The position numbers and the translations under genes are program-made. Below are positions 9,734-21,920 of a DNA stretch of 64,000 nt, in pieces; the stretch's first letter is position 1; every line of letters starts with the position of its first letter. The notes under the pieces are model-generated. The model saw nothing but the letters and a program-made list of their open reading frames with translations, searched no databases and was not told where the DNA came from. Source of the stretch: Azorhizobium caulinodans ORS 571 (GTDB taxonomy: Bacteria; Pseudomonadota; Alphaproteobacteria; Rhizobiales; Xanthobacteraceae); assembly GCF_000010525.1 (NCBI RefSeq), contig NC_009937.1, forward strand, positions 1 through 64,000, read 5' to 3'.

Positions 9734-11341
9734 GTGCATCTGGCAAACCGGGTCCGCAGCCTCACGGGCTGGCGCCGTCTCGGCTTCGGCCTTCTCGCCG
9801 GAGCCCTCTCGGCGCTGTCCACTGCGCCCTTCGGCATCTGGCCGGCGCTGGCGGTGGGCTTTCCGGCGCTCGTCCTCCTGATCGACGGCGCCGGCCACGC
9901 GCGCCGGCGCGGACGCGGCGCCATGCTGCGTTCGGCGGCCGCCGCCGGCTGGGCCTTCGGGTTCGGCTATTTCCTCGCCTCCCTCTGGTGGATCGGTGCC
10001 GCTTTTCTGGTGGATGCGGAGGATTTCGCCTGGCTGCTGCCGGTCGCCGTGCTTTGCCTGCCCGCGGGCCTCGCCCTGTTCACCGCGCTCGGGGCCGTGC
10101 TTGCCCGGCTGGTCTGGCCGAGCGGACCTGCGCGGCTGTGCAGCTTCGCCGTGGCCTTCACGGCGGCCGAGTGGCTGCGCGGCCACGTCCTCACCGGCTT
10201 TCCCTGGAACACCTTCGGCTATGGCCCCGCCCAGACGCTGGAACTGGCGCAGGGGGCTGCATTCGTCGGCCTCTGGGGGCTGACCTTCTTCTCCCTGCTG
10301 CTCCTTTCCACACCGGTTCTGCTGCTGCGCTCAGGGACCTTCACCCGCAGGGCGGGCTGGCCGCTTGCCGCGCTTGCGGTGATCGCCCTCGCCTATGGCC
10401 TTGGAGGTTACCGCCTCTCGCTCAATCCCTCGCGCTATCTGGAGCAGGTGCGCCTGCGCATCATGCAGCCGGCGATCCCGCAGGGCGAGAAGTTCGCCTA
10501 TGACCGCCGCCAGGCCGTGCTCGAGAATTATCTCGACCTCTCGGGCCGGCCGAGCGCGCTCTATCCCAAGGGGCTGGAAGACATCGGGCTCCTGGTCTGG
10601 CCGGAATCCGCCTTTCCCTTCATTTATGAGCGCGAGCCCTGGGCCAAGGCGCGCATCGCCGCCACCTTGCCGGACAATGTGACGCTGGTGACCGGTGCCG
10701 CCCGCGTCGGCATGCCGCCGGAAGGTCAAACCTCCCCCTTCTTCAACTCCATCCGGGTCATGAACGCCCGCGGAGAGGTGCAGGAAACGGCCGACAAGGT
10801 GCATCTGGTTCCCTTTGGGGAATATCTACCTTTCCAAGATTTTTTGGAAAGTATCGGCCTTGAACAACTTACGCGTGTGCGCGGCGGGTTCGCCTCGGGG
10901 GATCGCCTGCGGCCGCTGAAGCTGCCCGGCGCGCCCGATGCCGCGCCGCTCATCTGCTATGAGGCGATCTTTCCTGGCGCCGTCCTGCCCCAAGGGGAGC
11001 GGCCCGGATTCCTTTTGAATGTGACGAATGATGCCTGGTTCGGCGATACGCCCGGACCCTATCAGCACTTCCTTCAGGCCCGGCTGCGCGCGGTGGAGGA
11101 GGGGCTCCCGTTGATCCGCGCGGCGAATACGGGCATCTCGGCCATCGTCGATCCGCTGGGACGAATTGTCGCAGAACAGGACCTCGGCGTACGCGGCGTC
11201 GTCGATGGCGACCTACCACAAAGGCTTAATGCGCCGCCCTTCGGATCCCGGCATGCCGGCGGGGTGCTGCTCGTGCTGATGGGTATTACATCATCCGTTG
11301 CAATCTCGCGCGTCCGGAGACAACATGCACGTATAGGTTGA
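9734..11341 (+). CDS. lnt: Apolipoprotein N-acyltransferase
   Basis: 535-residue inner-membrane enzyme that N-acylates the lipid-modified cysteine of lipoproteins, the final maturation step. The N-terminal half has several hydrophobic segments (to about residue 235), followed by the nitrilase-fold domain. The catalytic triad is visible as E291 (WPESAFPF), K355 (ADKVHLVPFGEYLPF) and C408 (LICYEAIFPG). A GTG start lies 13 bases after the corC-like stop. Its product would complete the island's outer-membrane export lipoprotein as well as housekeeping lipoproteins. Confidence 0.95.
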   Translation: MHLANRVRSLTGWRRLGFGLLAGALSALSTAPFGIWPALAVGFPALVLLIDGAGHARRRGRGAMLRSAAAAGWAFGFGYFLASLWWIGAAFLVDAEDFAWLLPVAVLCLPAGLALFTALGAVLARLVWPSGPARLCSFAVAFTAAEWLRGHVLTGFPWNTFGYGPAQTLELAQGAAFVGLWGLTFFSLLLLSTPVLLLRSGTFTRRAGWPLAALAVIALAYGLGGYRLSLNPSRYLEQVRLRIMQPAIPQGEKFAYDRRQAVLENYLDLSGRPSALYPKGLEDIGLLVWPESAFPFIYEREPWAKARIAATLPDNVTLVTGAARVGMPPEGQTSPFFNSIRVMNARGEVQETADKVHLVPFGEYLPFQDFLESIGLEQLTRVRGGFASGDRLRPLKLPGAPDAAPLICYEAIFPGAVLPQGERPGFLLNVTNDAWFGDTPGPYQHFLQARLRAVEEGLPLIRAANTGISAIVDPLGRIVAEQDLGVRGVVDGDLPQRLNAPPFGSRHAGGVLLVLMGITSSVAISRVRRQHARIG

Positions 11342-11439
11342 TCGACGCGTTCTGATTGTATGCCTATCTTGCGCCCACTCAGGGCAGCCTTCGCAACGCG
11401 AAGTGAAACACACTCTTTTCCGACATAGCCGGAGAGATC

Positions 11440-11892
11440 ATGGTCAAGAAGGCGCCGAACCCCATCGATAAGCATGTGGGTAGCCGCGTACGTATGCGTC
11501 GCATGATGGTCGGGATGAGCCAGGAGAAGCTCGGAGAGCACCTGGGCATCACCTTCCAGCAGATCCAGAAGTACGAGAAGGGCACGAACCGCATCGGCGC
11601 GAGCCGTCTGCAGCAGATTTCCATCGTCCTGTCCGTGCCGGTCGCGTTCTTCTTCGAGGGCGCCCCGTCGGCCAATCCGGAAGCGGACGGCGAAGGTTTC
11701 GCCGAAGGCCACTCGCCCGCCTACGTGTCGGATTTCCTGGCCACCTCGGATGGTCTGGCTCTGACCCGTAACTTCATGCGCATCAGCGACGCCAAGGTGC
11801 GCCGCCGCATCGTCGACCTCGTTTCGGCCATTGCCGGAGAGGAACTGGAAGCCGCCCCGGCCCCCATGGCCGTCGCGCTGCGTTCGATTTGA
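11440..11892 (+). CDS. XRE-family helix-turn-helix regulator
   Basis: 150 residues. The N-terminal Cro/CI-type HTH (about 15-70) includes [20 protein letters not shown]. The C-terminal half (about 105-140) is helical and unrecognised. Proteins of this form sit between lnt and metK in many Rhizobiales. The target is not evident; neighbouring metK is an obvious candidate but there is no direct evidence. The ATG at 11440 is preceded by GGAGAG. It has its own 98-base upstream gap, so it may be transcribed separately from lnt. Confidence 0.9.
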   Translation: MVKKAPNPIDKHVGSRVRMRRMMVGMSQEKLGEHLGITFQQIQKYEKGTNRIGASRLQQISIVLSVPVAFFFEGAPSANPEADGEGFAEGHSPAYVSDFLATSDGLALTRNFMRISDAKVRRRIVDLVSAIAGEELEAAPAPMAVALRSI

Positions 11893-11923
11893 CGAACGCT
11901 TTCGATTAGCCGATCTTGACCCG

Positions 11924-11962
11924 CCCACGACGACTTGTCACAAGTCTGCGAGCCGTTGTGGG
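11924..11962 (+). promoter_or_regulatory. Structured leader upstream of metK
   Basis: An outer 8-bp helix (11924-11931 with 11955-11962, one G-U pair) directly stacks on a 6-bp hairpin (11932-11937 with 11941-11946, loop TCA). Eight unpaired bases lie on the 3' side (11947-11954). The structure ends 18 bases before the metK ATG. It resembles no SAM riboswitch class I can recall. A regulatory role is inferred only from position and pairing. Confidence 0.4.
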
Positions 11963-11980
11963 GGGCAAGAGGAAGCAAAC

Positions 11981-13174
11981 ATGGCGCGCGAGTCGTATCT
12001 TTTTACCAGTGAATCGGTTTCCGAGGGACATCCGGACAAGGTCTGCGACCGCATCTCCGACGAGATCGTGGACGCCTATTTCCGCGCCGCCATCGAAAAC
12101 GGCTTCGACACGACCCAGGTCCGCGTTGCCGCCGAGACCCTCGCCACCACCAATCGCGTGGTCATCGCCGGCGAGACACGTGGCCCGTCCTCTGTCACGC
12201 CCGAGCTAATCGACAGCCTCGCGCGCAAGGCGATCAAGGAAATCGGCTACGAGCAGGACGGGTTCCACTGGCAGAACGCCAAGATCGAAGTGCTCCTGCA
12301 CGCCCAGTCCGCCGATATCGCGCAGGGCGTCGACATCGCCGGCAACAAGGATGAAGGCGCGGGCGACCAGGGCATCATGTTCGGCTACGCGGTCAATGAG
12401 ACCCCCGAGCTGATGCCGGCCCCGATCTTTTATTCCCACAAGATCCTCAAGGTGCTCACCGATGCCCGTCACTCGGGCGAGGCCAAGCAGCTCGGCCCCG
12501 ATGCCAAGAGCCAGGTCACGGTGCGCTATGAGAAGGGCAAGCCGGTCGGCGTGACGCAGATCGTGCTCTCCACCCAGCACCTCGACGAGAGCATGACCTC
12601 GCAGGACGTGCGTGCGCTGGTGGAGCCCTACATCCTCAAGGCCCTGCCGGAAGGCTGGGTGGATGCCTCCACCGTGTGGCACGTGAACCCCACCGGCAAG
12701 TTCGTGATCGGCGGTCCGGACGGCGACTGCGGCCTCACCGGCCGCAAGATCATCGTGGACACCTACGGCGGCGCGGCCCCGCACGGCGGCGGCGCCTTCT
12801 CGGGCAAGGACCCGACCAAGGTGGACCGCTCGGCGGCCTATGCGGCCCGCTATCTCGCCAAGAACGTGGTCGCCGCCGGCCTTGCCGACCGTGCCACCAT
12901 CCAGCTCGCCTACGCCATCGGCGTGTCCGATCCGCTGGCGGTCTATGTAGACCTGCACGGCACGGGCAACGTGGCCGAGGACAAGCTGGAGACCGTGCTG
13001 CGCGAGGTGGTGAACCTGCGTCCGCGTGGTATCCGCGAGCACCTGAGCCTCAACAAGCCCATCTATGCCCGCACGTCCGCTTACGGCCACTTCGGCCGCG
13101 CCCCGGAAGCCGACGGCGGCTTCTCCTGGGAGCGCACGGACCTCGTGTCGGCGCTGAAGTCCGCGCTCGCCTGA
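11981..13174 (+). CDS. metK: S-adenosylmethionine synthetase
   Basis: 397 residues; makes SAM from methionine and ATP. Typical motifs are [10 protein letters not shown] near the N-terminus, [12 protein letters not shown] in the middle, and [19 protein letters not shown]. Chosen start is the ATG at 11981 with AGAGGAA upstream; an upstream in-frame extension has no family support. It is followed by a strong terminator hairpin. Confidence 0.98.
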   Translation: MARESYLFTSESVSEGHPDKVCDRISDEIVDAYFRAAIENGFDTTQVRVAAETLATTNRVVIAGETRGPSSVTPELIDSLARKAIKEIGYEQDGFHWQNAKIEVLLHAQSADIAQGVDIAGNKDEGAGDQGIMFGYAVNETPELMPAPIFYSHKILKVLTDARHSGEAKQLGPDAKSQVTVRYEKGKPVGVTQIVLSTQHLDESMTSQDVRALVEPYILKALPEGWVDASTVWHVNPTGKFVIGGPDGDCGLTGRKIIVDTYGGAAPHGGGAFSGKDPTKVDRSAAYAARYLAKNVVAAGLADRATIQLAYAIGVSDPLAVYVDLHGTGNVAEDKLETVLREVVNLRPRGIREHLSLNKPIYARTSAYGHFGRAPEADGGFSWERTDLVSALKSALA

Positions 13175-13197
13175 GCCACGGCTTTCCGAAGACGATC

Positions 13198-13230
13198 GCA
13201 TGGCCGGGCGCGTCCCGGCCATGCGTGTTT
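13198..13230 (+). terminator. Intrinsic terminator after metK
   Basis: A perfect 11-bp stem (13198-13208 with 13214-13224), a five-base loop and a short T-containing tail (GTGTTT). It lies 24 bases after the metK stop. Confidence 0.75.
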
Positions 13231-13366
13231 CTGGACCCCGAGGCGCCTTCCGGCCTGGCGACGGTGTCGGGCCGACAGGAAATCGCCGACGCTTCAATAA
13301 TCCGGAGCATTCCCCATCGATCAGGCCGCTTCGGCGTGGTTGGAGAATTCTCTCGTCTGAACCCAA

Positions 13367-14059
13367 GTGACTGCCTTGAGCGAGACCGAGCATAAGGGTG
13401 CCTTCTACGGCCGCCGTGTCGGCAAGACATTGCGACAGGGGCAGCAGCAGGCCCTCGCCCGCACCCTGCCCCGCTATCTCATAGATCTGCCGACCGTTGC
13501 CGAGCCGGCGGCCCTGTTCCCCTGCCCCGTGGATGAGATCCGCCTGGAGATCGGTTTCGGTGGCGGCGAGCATCTGCTCTCGGAGGCGAAGCGCTTTCCA
13601 CGCGCAGGCTATATCGGCATCGAGCCGTTCCTGAACGGCATGGCCAAGGCGGTGCTGGAGCTCGATCTCGCGCCGCAGGAGAATGTGCGGCTGTTCAATC
13701 TCGATGCGGCGCTCCTGCTGGCCAGGCTGCCGGAAGGCAGCGTCTCGCAGGTGGAGCTGCTCTATCCGGACCCGTGGCCGAAGCGGCGGCACTGGAAGCG
13801 CCGGTTCGTCAGACCGGACAATCTGGACCTGCTGGCCCGCGCCCTGAAGCCGGGCGGTGTGTTCCGCTTCGCCAGCGACGTGCCCGATTATGTGGACTGG
13901 ACACTGCGCGAAGTGCGCGCCCATCCCGCCTTCCGCTGGACGCAAACGCGCGCCGATGACTGGCGCACGCCCTACGAGGGCTGGCCGGGTACCCGCTATG
14001 AGGCGAAGGCGATCGCCGCCGGTCGCGTACCCACCTATCTCAGCTTCGCGCGGGTCTGA
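13367..14059 (+). CDS. trmB: tRNA (guanine-N7-)-methyltransferase
   Basis: 230-residue class I SAM methyltransferase that forms m7G46 in tRNA. EIGFGGGEHL is motif I, DPWPKRRHWKRRF is the family signature, and RFASDVPDY follows. The GTG at 13367 is taken as the start. A TTG at 13376 is an equal alternative, as no clear Shine-Dalgarno supports either. It is separated from metK by a 192-base gap with a terminator, so it probably has its own promoter. Confidence 0.94.
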   Translation: MTALSETEHKGAFYGRRVGKTLRQGQQQALARTLPRYLIDLPTVAEPAALFPCPVDEIRLEIGFGGGEHLLSEAKRFPRAGYIGIEPFLNGMAKAVLELDLAPQENVRLFNLDAALLLARLPEGSVSQVELLYPDPWPKRRHWKRRFVRPDNLDLLARALKPGGVFRFASDVPDYVDWTLREVRAHPAFRWTQTRADDWRTPYEGWPGTRYEAKAIAAGRVPTYLSFARV

Positions 14060-14156
14060 CGGGCCGGGCGTGCCCCGCGGCTCGGACGGTGCTAGAGCCT
14101 GTGCTTGATCGACGGCGTCGATCATCTGCGCGGGAGCCGGTCACCGGGAGCTCATC

Positions 14157-15059
14157 ATGTTCGTGCGGCAGCTTCATTATCTGGTGGCGGTGGCGCGCGA
14201 GCAGCATTTCGGTCGCGCGGCCGAGGCCTGCCACGTCACCCAGCCGACCCTCTCCGCCGGCCTGCGCAAGCTGGAAGAGGAACTGGGCTATCCGCTGGTG
14301 GTGCGGGGCCATCGCTTCATGGGGCTCACCGAGCACGGCGCGCGCGTGCTCGCCTGGGCCCAGCGCATCATCAATGATTATGACGGCATGCGGCAGGAAC
14401 TGGCCGGCTCGGAAGCCGGCCTCACTGGCATCCTGCGCCTCGGCTGCGTACCGCCCATGCTGCCGGCGCTGAGCGGCCTCCTCACCGCCTTCTGCGAACG
14501 CCATCCCCTCGTGCGCGTGCAGGCCCTCTCCATGAGCGCGCTCGCCATCCAGCGCGGCCTTGATGACCAGGTGCTCGACGCGGGGGTGAGCTATCTCACC
14601 GGAACGCAGCCGCCGAAGCTCCACTGGCTGCCCTTCTATGAAGAGCGCTACATGTTCGTCCGCGCCGCCGGCGGCGACGACCTGCCGGCGCGCATCAGCT
14701 GGGCCGAGGCCGCGCGCTCCCCCCTCTGCCTGCTCACGCCCGACATGCAGAACCGCCAGATCATTGACGAGGCGCTGGCCACCGCCGGCGCCGTGTCGGT
14801 CCCGCGCATCGAGGCCAACACCTTCTTCGGCGTGTGGTCCATGGTCTGCTCGGGCGCCTGGGCCAGCATCGTGCCGCACACCCATATCGCCACCTTTGGC
14901 CGCATGGCGGGCGTGTGTGCCATTCCGCTGATCGATCCTGACTGGCGGCGGCCGGTGGGTCTCGTGACGCCCGACCGTGACCCGCTGGCGCCCGTCGCCG
15001 CCGCCTTCCGCAAGCTCGCGGCGCGGTGGTCCTGGAACGGCGAAGACGCAGCTTCATAG
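14157..15059 (+). CDS. LysR-type transcriptional regulator
   Basis: 300 residues: an N-terminal winged HTH (about 1-62, LHYLVAVAREQHFGRAAEAC then VTQPTLSAGLRKLEEEL) and a periplasmic-binding-like effector domain (about 90-290). The HTH resembles regulators found beside formate dehydrogenase (fds) genes, but no such genes are nearby and the target cannot be named. LysR proteins usually control a divergent neighbour; here trmB is upstream on the same strand, so this is an orphan. A T6-tailed terminator follows at 15169-15200. Confidence 0.92.
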   Translation: MFVRQLHYLVAVAREQHFGRAAEACHVTQPTLSAGLRKLEEELGYPLVVRGHRFMGLTEHGARVLAWAQRIINDYDGMRQELAGSEAGLTGILRLGCVPPMLPALSGLLTAFCERHPLVRVQALSMSALAIQRGLDDQVLDAGVSYLTGTQPPKLHWLPFYEERYMFVRAAGGDDLPARISWAEAARSPLCLLTPDMQNRQIIDEALATAGAVSVPRIEANTFFGVWSMVCSGAWASIVPHTHIATFGRMAGVCAIPLIDPDWRRPVGLVTPDRDPLAPVAAAFRKLAARWSWNGEDAAS

Positions 15060-15168
15060 AAGTTGCCGATCAATCCTTGCACCCAAACGATTGGACCCGC
15101 CGCGGGCCCTCGGGCTTGATGGCGACAGGCGGTTCTGAGCGGCCGCCTTTCCTAACCCACACTTTCTG

Positions 15169-15200
15169 GCACGGACGCCTCAGGCGCTCCGTGCTTTTTT
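15169..15200 (+). terminator. Intrinsic terminator after the lysR gene
   Basis: A 7-bp stem (15169-15175 with 15188-15194) capped by a further 4-bp stem (15176-15179 with 15183-15186, one bulged C), followed by six T residues. It is the best-formed terminator in the window. Confidence 0.85.
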
Positions 15201-15280
15201 ATGGGCCCCGTCGGCGGGATCGCCGCGCAAGCCGTCTGGCGCGCCCGTACGGCAGCCGACGCGGGTGTTGCCCGCAATGG

Positions 15281-15308
15281 CTTGCACCTTTGGGTTTTCT
15301 GTCTATAT
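15281..15308 (+). promoter_or_regulatory. Predicted housekeeping-sigma promoter of the rimP-nusA-infB operon
   Basis: CTTGCA, 16 bases, then CTATAT, close to the rhizobial sigma-70 consensus CTTGAC-N17-CTATAT. It lies about 205 bases upstream of the rimP ATG, leaving a long 5' leader that contains a hairpin. Confidence 0.6.
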
Positions 15309-15361
15309 TAGCGCCGTCCCTATAGGGGATACCTCAGAGCCATCGTCGTCGAAGGTGATGA

Positions 15362-16389
<1,028 letters not shown>

Positions 16390-16390
<1 letters not shown>

Positions 16391-17988
16391 TGGTCGCCGT
16401 CAGCGCAAACCGTCTGGAACTGCTGCAGATCGCCGACGCGGTCGCGCGGGAAAAGACCATTGACCGCGGCATCGTCATCGCGGCGATGGAGGATGCCATC
16501 GCCAAGGCCGCGCGCTCGCGCTACGGCCAGGAGACGGACATCCACGCGGAGATCAATCCGCGCACCGGTGAGCTGCGTCTCGCGCGTCACCTCCTCGTGG
16601 TGGACGAGGTGGAGAATTCCGCCACCGAGATCACGCTGGACGGCGCCCGCCGCCACAATCCGGCGGCGCAGGTGGGCGACACCATCGCCGACACCCTGCC
16701 CCCCTTCGACTTCGGCCGCATTGCCGCCCAGTCGGCCAAGCAGGTCATCGTTCAGAAGGTGCGCGAGGCCGAGCGCGACCGGCAGTATGACGAGTTCAAG
16801 GACCGCATCAGCGAGGTGGTCAACGGCCTCGTGAAGCGTGTCGAATACGGCAACGTGGTCGTGGATCTCGGCCGTGGCGAAGCCATCCTGCGGCGCGACG
16901 AGCTGCTGCCGCGCGAGGTGGTGAAGACCGGCGACCGCATCCGCGCTTATATTTATGACGTGCGCCGCGAGCCCCGTGGCCCGCAGATTTTCCTGTCGCG
17001 CACGCATCCGCAGTTCATGGCGAAGCTGTTCGCGCAGGAAGTGCCGGAAATCTACGACGGCATTGTCGAGATCAAGGCCGTGGCCCGCGATCCCGGCTCC
17101 CGCGCCAAGATCGCCGTCATCTCCCGCGACCAGTCGGTCGACCCCGTGGGCGCCTGCGTCGGTATGCGCGGTTCGCGCGTGCAGGCGGTGGTGAACGAGC
17201 TCCAGGGCGAGAAGATCGACATCATTCCGTGGAACCCGGACATCGCGACCTTCATCGTGAATGCGCTGGCGCCGGCGGAAGTGGTCAAGGTGGTGCTCGA
17301 CGAGGACCGCGAGCGCATCGAAGTGGTCGTGCCCGACGCGCAGCTCTCGCTCGCCATCGGCCGTCGCGGCCAGAATGTGCGCCTCGCCTCCCAGCTCACC
17401 GGCTGGGACATCGACATCCTGACCGAGCAGGAAGAGAGCGAGCGCCGCCAGAAGGAATTCGCCGAGCGCACCAAGATGTTCGCCGAGGCCCTCGACCTCG
17501 ACGAGATGATGGGCCAGCTGCTCACCTCCGAGGGCTTCACCTCGGTGGAGGAAATCGCCTACGTGCCGGTGTCCGAGCTCGCCTCCATCGAGGGCTTCGA
17601 CGAGGAGACCGCCGCTGAACTCCAGGCCCGCGCCCTCAAGCATCTCTCCGATGTCGAGGAAGCGCTGGACAACGAGCGCCGGGAGCTGGGCGTCGAGGAC
17701 GACCTCAAGACGGTTCCGGGCGTCACCTCCAAGATGCTGGTGGCGTTCGGCAAGAACGACATCAAGTCGGTCGAGGATCTTGCCGGCTGCGCCACCGACG
17801 ATCTCGTCGGCTGGACGGAGCGCAAGGACGGCGAGACCGTGCGGTTCCCCGGCGCGCTCGATGGGTTCGAGCTCAGCCGTGAGGATGCCGAAAGCCTGAT
17901 CATGCAGGCCCGCATCGCGGCCGGCTGGATCAGCGCGGACGAAGCCGAGGCGCAGGCGGAAGCCGCGCCCGACTCCGAACCGGCCTGA
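16390..17988 (+). CDS. nusA: Transcription termination/antitermination factor NusA
   Basis: 532 residues: an N-terminal RNA-polymerase-binding domain (about 1-125), S1 (about 135-200), two KH domains (about 230-345), and two C-terminal acidic repeats with helix-hairpin-helix character (about 365-510). NusA modulates pausing, intrinsic termination and rrn antitermination. It is co-transcribed with rimP, ylxR and infB. The acidic tail after about residue 510 is normal for alphaproteobacteria. Confidence 0.97.
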
Positions 17989-18009
17989 GAGCCAAGGAGA
18001 TGACCCGGC

Positions 18010-18726
18010 GTGCTCGCGAGTATGGACCAGGACGAGACGGATGGCGGGCCGCGCGCGCTGAAGGGCGCGCGGGCGCCGGATGCGCGCCTGTGCCTGGCCA
18101 CGCGCACGGTCACGCCGGTTTCGCAGATGCTGCGTTTCGTGGTCGCGCCGGACGGCGCGATCGTGCCGGATCTCGGCCATAAGCTTCCCGGCCGCGGTGC
18201 CTGGGTCACCGCGACCCGCGAGGCGCTCGATCAGGCGCTGAAGCGCAAGGCCTTCGGACGCGCCTTCAAGGGCAAGGGCACCAGCGGCCCCGACCTGCCC
18301 GATCTCGTGGAAACGCTGCTCGCGGCCGACACCCGTGCAGCGCTCTCCCTCGCCAACAAGGCGGGACGTGTCGTCACCGGCACCGCCAAGGTGGAATCCG
18401 CGCTCGCGTCAGGCGATGCGGCGGTGCTCCTTCATGCCTCGGACGCTCGTCCGGACGGAATTCGAAAACTGAACGGGTTCGCCCGTCAGATGGAAGCTGC
18501 CGGGCTGCGCCCGGTGGCGATCGTAGGCTGCCTGCCGGGCGTCGAATTGGACTTGGCGTTGGGGCGGTCAAATGTGGTACATGCAGCGCTGCTCGCGCAT
18601 CCGACAACCGCGGGTTTTCTCGCGCGCTGCCGTAGGCTCGAGCGCTGGCGAATGGGCACAGCCGCCAGCGCTCCGGAAGGGCATTGCCCGCAGCCCGACC
18701 GGATGCAAGGAACGGATACGGAATGA
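18010..18726 (+). CDS. YlxR-like RNA-binding protein (DUF448) fused to an L7Ae-like domain
   Basis: 238 residues. The N-terminal DUF448/YlxR domain (about 20-95, including [19 protein letters not shown]) is followed by a ribosomal L7Ae/L30e-like part (about 100-195). The two-domain form is typical of alphaproteobacteria, whereas in Bacillus these are two genes (ylxR and ylxQ) in the same operon. The GTG at 18010 has AGGAGA nine bases upstream; an ATG at 18022 is the alternative. The stop overlaps the infB start as ATGA. Confidence 0.88.
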   Translation: MLASMDQDETDGGPRALKGARAPDARLCLATRTVTPVSQMLRFVVAPDGAIVPDLGHKLPGRGAWVTATREALDQALKRKAFGRAFKGKGTSGPDLPDLVETLLAADTRAALSLANKAGRVVTGTAKVESALASGDAAVLLHASDARPDGIRKLNGFARQMEAAGLRPVAIVGCLPGVELDLALGRSNVVHAALLAHPTTAGFLARCRRLERWRMGTAASAPEGHCPQPDRMQGTDTE

Positions 18727-21700
18727 ACGATACCAAGACCCCCGGTGACAAGACGCTCCACCCCGCCCCCGGCAAGACGCTCACGCTGAAGCGCCCGGTG
18801 GAGCAGGGCACTGTGCGCCAGAGCTTCAGCCACGGACGCTCCAAGTCTGTGGTGGTGGAGAAGGTGAAGCGCCGCGTCTTCGCGCCGGGTGAAGCCGGAG
18901 CGCCGAGCGGCACACCTGCCGCCGCGCCGGCTGCGACCCCGGCGCCGGCTGCTGCCGCGCCGCGTCCCGCCACGCCTGCCCCCGCAGCGCCGCGCCCCGC
19001 GGCTCCCGCCACTCCGGCCCAGCCGGCTGCTGAAGCCAAGGCCCCCGCGCCGGCTCCGACGCCTGCACCGGCGGCTCCTGCCGCCCCGGTCGCTGAAGCG
19101 CCCAAGGTCGAGGCCCCCGCGCCGGTGGCTGCGAAGCCCGAGGCTGCGCCTGCCGCGCCGGTCGCCGAAGCGCCCAAGGTGGAGGTCCCTGCGCCTGCGC
19201 CGGCTCCTGCCGAACCCGTTGCCGCGCAGCCGGCGGCGCCGGTCGCTGCTGCGCCCGCCGCTCCCGCTCGTGCCCCCGAGGCGCCCCGTCCTGCGGTGTC
19301 CGCGCCCCGTCCGGCCGCCACCACGTCTTCGGGCTCGTCCTCGTCCAGCTCCCGTCCCGCCGCTGGCGGTGCGCAGCGTTCCGGCGCCGCGCCGCAGCGT
19401 CCCGGCACGTCCGGTGGTCCGGGCCGTCCCGGCGCTCCGGCGTCCGGCCAGCGCTCCGGTGGCCCGGGTTCGGATCGCCGCGGTGGTCCCGGCGGCCAGA
19501 ACCGTCCCGGTCAGAACCGGCAGGGTGGCTCCGGCGTCGTGCTGCGCACGCTGACCGAGGAAGAACGCAACGCCCGCGCCAGCGCGCTCGCCGATGCCCG
19601 CGTCCGCGAGGTTGAAGAGCGGCGCATGGCCGAAGAGCGCCGCATCGCCGAGGAGGAAGCCCGCCGCCGCGCCGAGCGCGAGCGCGCGGAGCGTGCCGAG
19701 CGCGAAGCCGCCGAAGCCCGCAAGCGGGAAGAGGAAAGCCGTCGCGCCCTCGAGGACGAGAGCAAGCGCCGGGCCGAGCAGGAGGCGCGCAAGCGCTTTG
19801 GCGAGGAAACCGGCCGCTCCGGCGGTGCCTCCGCGCCGTCCACTTCCACGGCCCGCCCGCTGACGCCCCGTCCGGCCGGAACTACGACGACCACCGGCGC
19901 TCCGGCCGCCGGCGAGGAAGAGGACCGTCGTCCGCGTCGCGGCGGTGGTGTTCCGCCCCGCCCTGCTGCGCCCGTCAAGCTCCCCAAGAGCGCCGGCGGC
20001 GAGAAGCACCGCGGCCGCCTGACCGTCGTCACCGCCCAGTCGGGCGAGGAAGAGCGTCAGCGTTCGGTCGCCTCCTTCCGCCGTCGCACCCAGCGCATGA
20101 CCGGTCATCGCGGCATGCAGGAGAGCAAGGAAAAGATCGTCCGCGAGGTCGTGCTGCCCGAGACGATCACCATCCAGGAACTCGCGAACCGCATGTCGGA
20201 ACGCGCCGTGGATGTGATCCGGATGCTCATGAAGCAGGGCCAGATGGTGAAGATCACCGACGTGATCGACGCCGACACGGCCGAACTCATCGCTGCCGAC
20301 CTCGGCCACACCGTGCGCCGCGTCTCGGAATCCGACGTCGAGGAAGGCCTGTTCGACAGCGCCGACGCGCCCGAGGATCTGCTGCCGCGTCCTCCGGTCG
20401 TGACCATCATGGGCCACGTCGACCACGGCAAGACCTCGCTGCTCGACTCCCTGCGCAAGGCGAACGTGGTGTCCGGCGAAGCCGGCGGCATCACCCAGCA
20501 CATCGGCGCCTATCAGGTGACCTCGCCGCTCGGTGGCAAGATCACCTTCATCGACACCCCCGGCCACGCCGCCTTCACCGCCATGCGCGCCCGCGGCGCC
20601 AAGGTGACGGACATCGTGGTGCTGGTGGTGGCGGCCGATGACGGCGTGATGCCCCAGACGGTGGAAGCCATCAATCACGCCCGCGCCGCCAAGGTGCCGC
20701 TGATCGTGGCGATCAACAAGATCGACAAGCCCGATGCCAAGCCCGAGCGCGTGCGCTCCGAACTGCTCCAGTATGAGGTGCAGGTGGAGAGCATGGGCGG
20801 CGATACGCTGGAGGTGGAGGTCTCGGCCACGAAGCAGATCAACCTGGACAAGCTCCTGGAAGCGATCTCGCTGCAGTCCGAAGTCCTCGACCTCAAGGCC
20901 AATCCCGACCGTCCGGCCGAGGGCACCGTGGTCGAAGCCAAGCTCGATCGCGGTCGCGGCCCGGTCGCCACCGTGCTCGTGCAGCGCGGCACGCTGCGGG
21001 TGGGTGATATCGTCGTGGCCGGGGCCGAGTTCGGCCGCGTCCGTGCACTCATCACCGACACCGGCGCCACCACGACCGAGGCCGGCCCGTCCGTCCCCGT
21101 CGAGGTGCTCGGCTTCAACGGCACGCCGGAGGCGGGCGACCGTCTCGCGGTGGTGGAGAGCGAAGCCCGCGCCCGCGAGATCACCGAGTATCGCCAGCGC
21201 CAGAAGCGCGAGAAGGCGGCGGCCCGTTCCGCCGTGGTCCGTGGCTCGCTGGAGCAGATGATGAGCCAGGTGCGGTCCACGGGCCGCAAGGAATTCCCGC
21301 TCATCATCAAGGGCGACGTGTCGGGCTCGGTGGAAGCCATCATCGGCGCCCTCGAGAAGCTGGGCAACGACGAGGTGCAGGCCCGCATCATCCACTCGGG
21401 TGCCGGCGGCATCAACGAGAGCGATGTGACGCTGGCGGAAACCTCCGGCGCCGCCATCATCGGCTTCAACGTCCGCGCCAACAAGGAAGCGCGGGATTCG
21501 GCCGAGCGGGCGGGCATCGAGATCCGCTACTACAACATCATCTACGACCTCGTGGATGACGTGAAGAAGGCCATGAGCGGCCTGCTGGCTCCGATCACCC
21601 GCGAGACCATGCTGGGCAATGCGCTCATCCTCGAGATCTTCAACGTCTCGAAGGTGGGCAAGGTGGCCGGCTGCCGCGTCACCGACGGCACCGTGGAGCG

Positions 21701-21899
21701 TGGCCAGCACGTGCGCCTCATCCGCGACAACGTGGTGATCCACGAAGGCAAGCTCGCGACCCTGAACCGCTTCAAGGATGCGGTGAAGGAAGTGCTGGCC
21801 GGCCAGGAGTGCGGCATGTCCTTCGAGAACTACCAGGACATGCGCGCCGGCGACGTCATCGAGTGCTATCGCGTCGAGGTCGTTCAGCGGTCGCTCTGA
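18723..21899 (+). CDS. infB: Translation initiation factor IF-2
   Basis: 1058 residues. A long Ala/Pro-rich stretch (about 55-220) and Arg/Glu-rich coiled segment (about 285-360) precede the IF2_N domain and the G domain. G1 GHVDHGKT is at 564-571, followed by DTPGHAAF (G3) and NKID (G4). Domains II, III and IV follow. It recruits fMet-tRNA to the 30S and promotes subunit joining. I chose the ATG at 18723, overlapping the ylxR stop. The length is at the upper end of the alphaproteobacterial range because of the repetitive N-terminus. Confidence 0.97.
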   Translation: MNDTKTPGDKTLHPAPGKTLTLKRPVEQGTVRQSFSHGRSKSVVVEKVKRRVFAPGEAGAPSGTPAAAPAATPAPAAAAPRPATPAPAAPRPAAPATPAQPAAEAKAPAPAPTPAPAAPAAPVAEAPKVEAPAPVAAKPEAAPAAPVAEAPKVEVPAPAPAPAEPVAAQPAAPVAAAPAAPARAPEAPRPAVSAPRPAATTSSGSSSSSSRPAAGGAQRSGAAPQRPGTSGGPGRPGAPASGQRSGGPGSDRRGGPGGQNRPGQNRQGGSGVVLRTLTEEERNARASALADARVREVEERRMAEERRIAEEEARRRAERERAERAEREAAEARKREEESRRALEDESKRRAEQEARKRFGEETGRSGGASAPSTSTARPLTPRPAGTTTTTGAPAAGEEEDRRPRRGGGVPPRPAAPVKLPKSAGGEKHRGRLTVVTAQSGEEERQRSVASFRRRTQRMTGHRGMQESKEKIVREVVLPETITIQELANRMSERAVDVIRMLMKQGQMVKITDVIDADTAELIAADLGHTVRRVSESDVEEGLFDSADAPEDLLPRPPVVTIMGHVDHGKTSLLDSLRKANVVSGEAGGITQHIGAYQVTSPLGGKITFIDTPGHAAFTAMRARGAKVTDIVVLVVAADDGVMPQTVEAINHARAAKVPLIVAINKIDKPDAKPERVRSELLQYEVQVESMGGDTLEVEVSATKQINLDKLLEAISLQSEVLDLKANPDRPAEGTVVEAKLDRGRGPVATVLVQRGTLRVGDIVVAGAEFGRVRALITDTGATTTEAGPSVPVEVLGFNGTPEAGDRLAVVESEARAREITEYRQRQKREKAAARSAVVRGSLEQMMSQVRSTGRKEFPLIIKGDVSGSVEAIIGALEKLGNDEVQARIIHSGAGGINESDVTLAETSGAAIIGFNVRANKEARDSAERAGIEIRYYNIIYDLVDDVKKAMSGLLAPITRETMLGNALILEIFNVSKVGKVAGCRVTDGTVERGQHVRLIRDNVVIHEGKLATLNRFKDAVKEVLAGQECGMSFENYQDMRAGDVIECYRVEVVQRSL

Positions 21900-21920
21900 T
21901 CGCCGGGACAATAGGTATCG

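Noticed and set aside
11893-11980. SAM-II or SAM/SAH riboswitch before metK
   Set aside because: The conserved core sequences of these classes are not visible. Only a generic helix pair was found, so it is listed as a structured leader without class.
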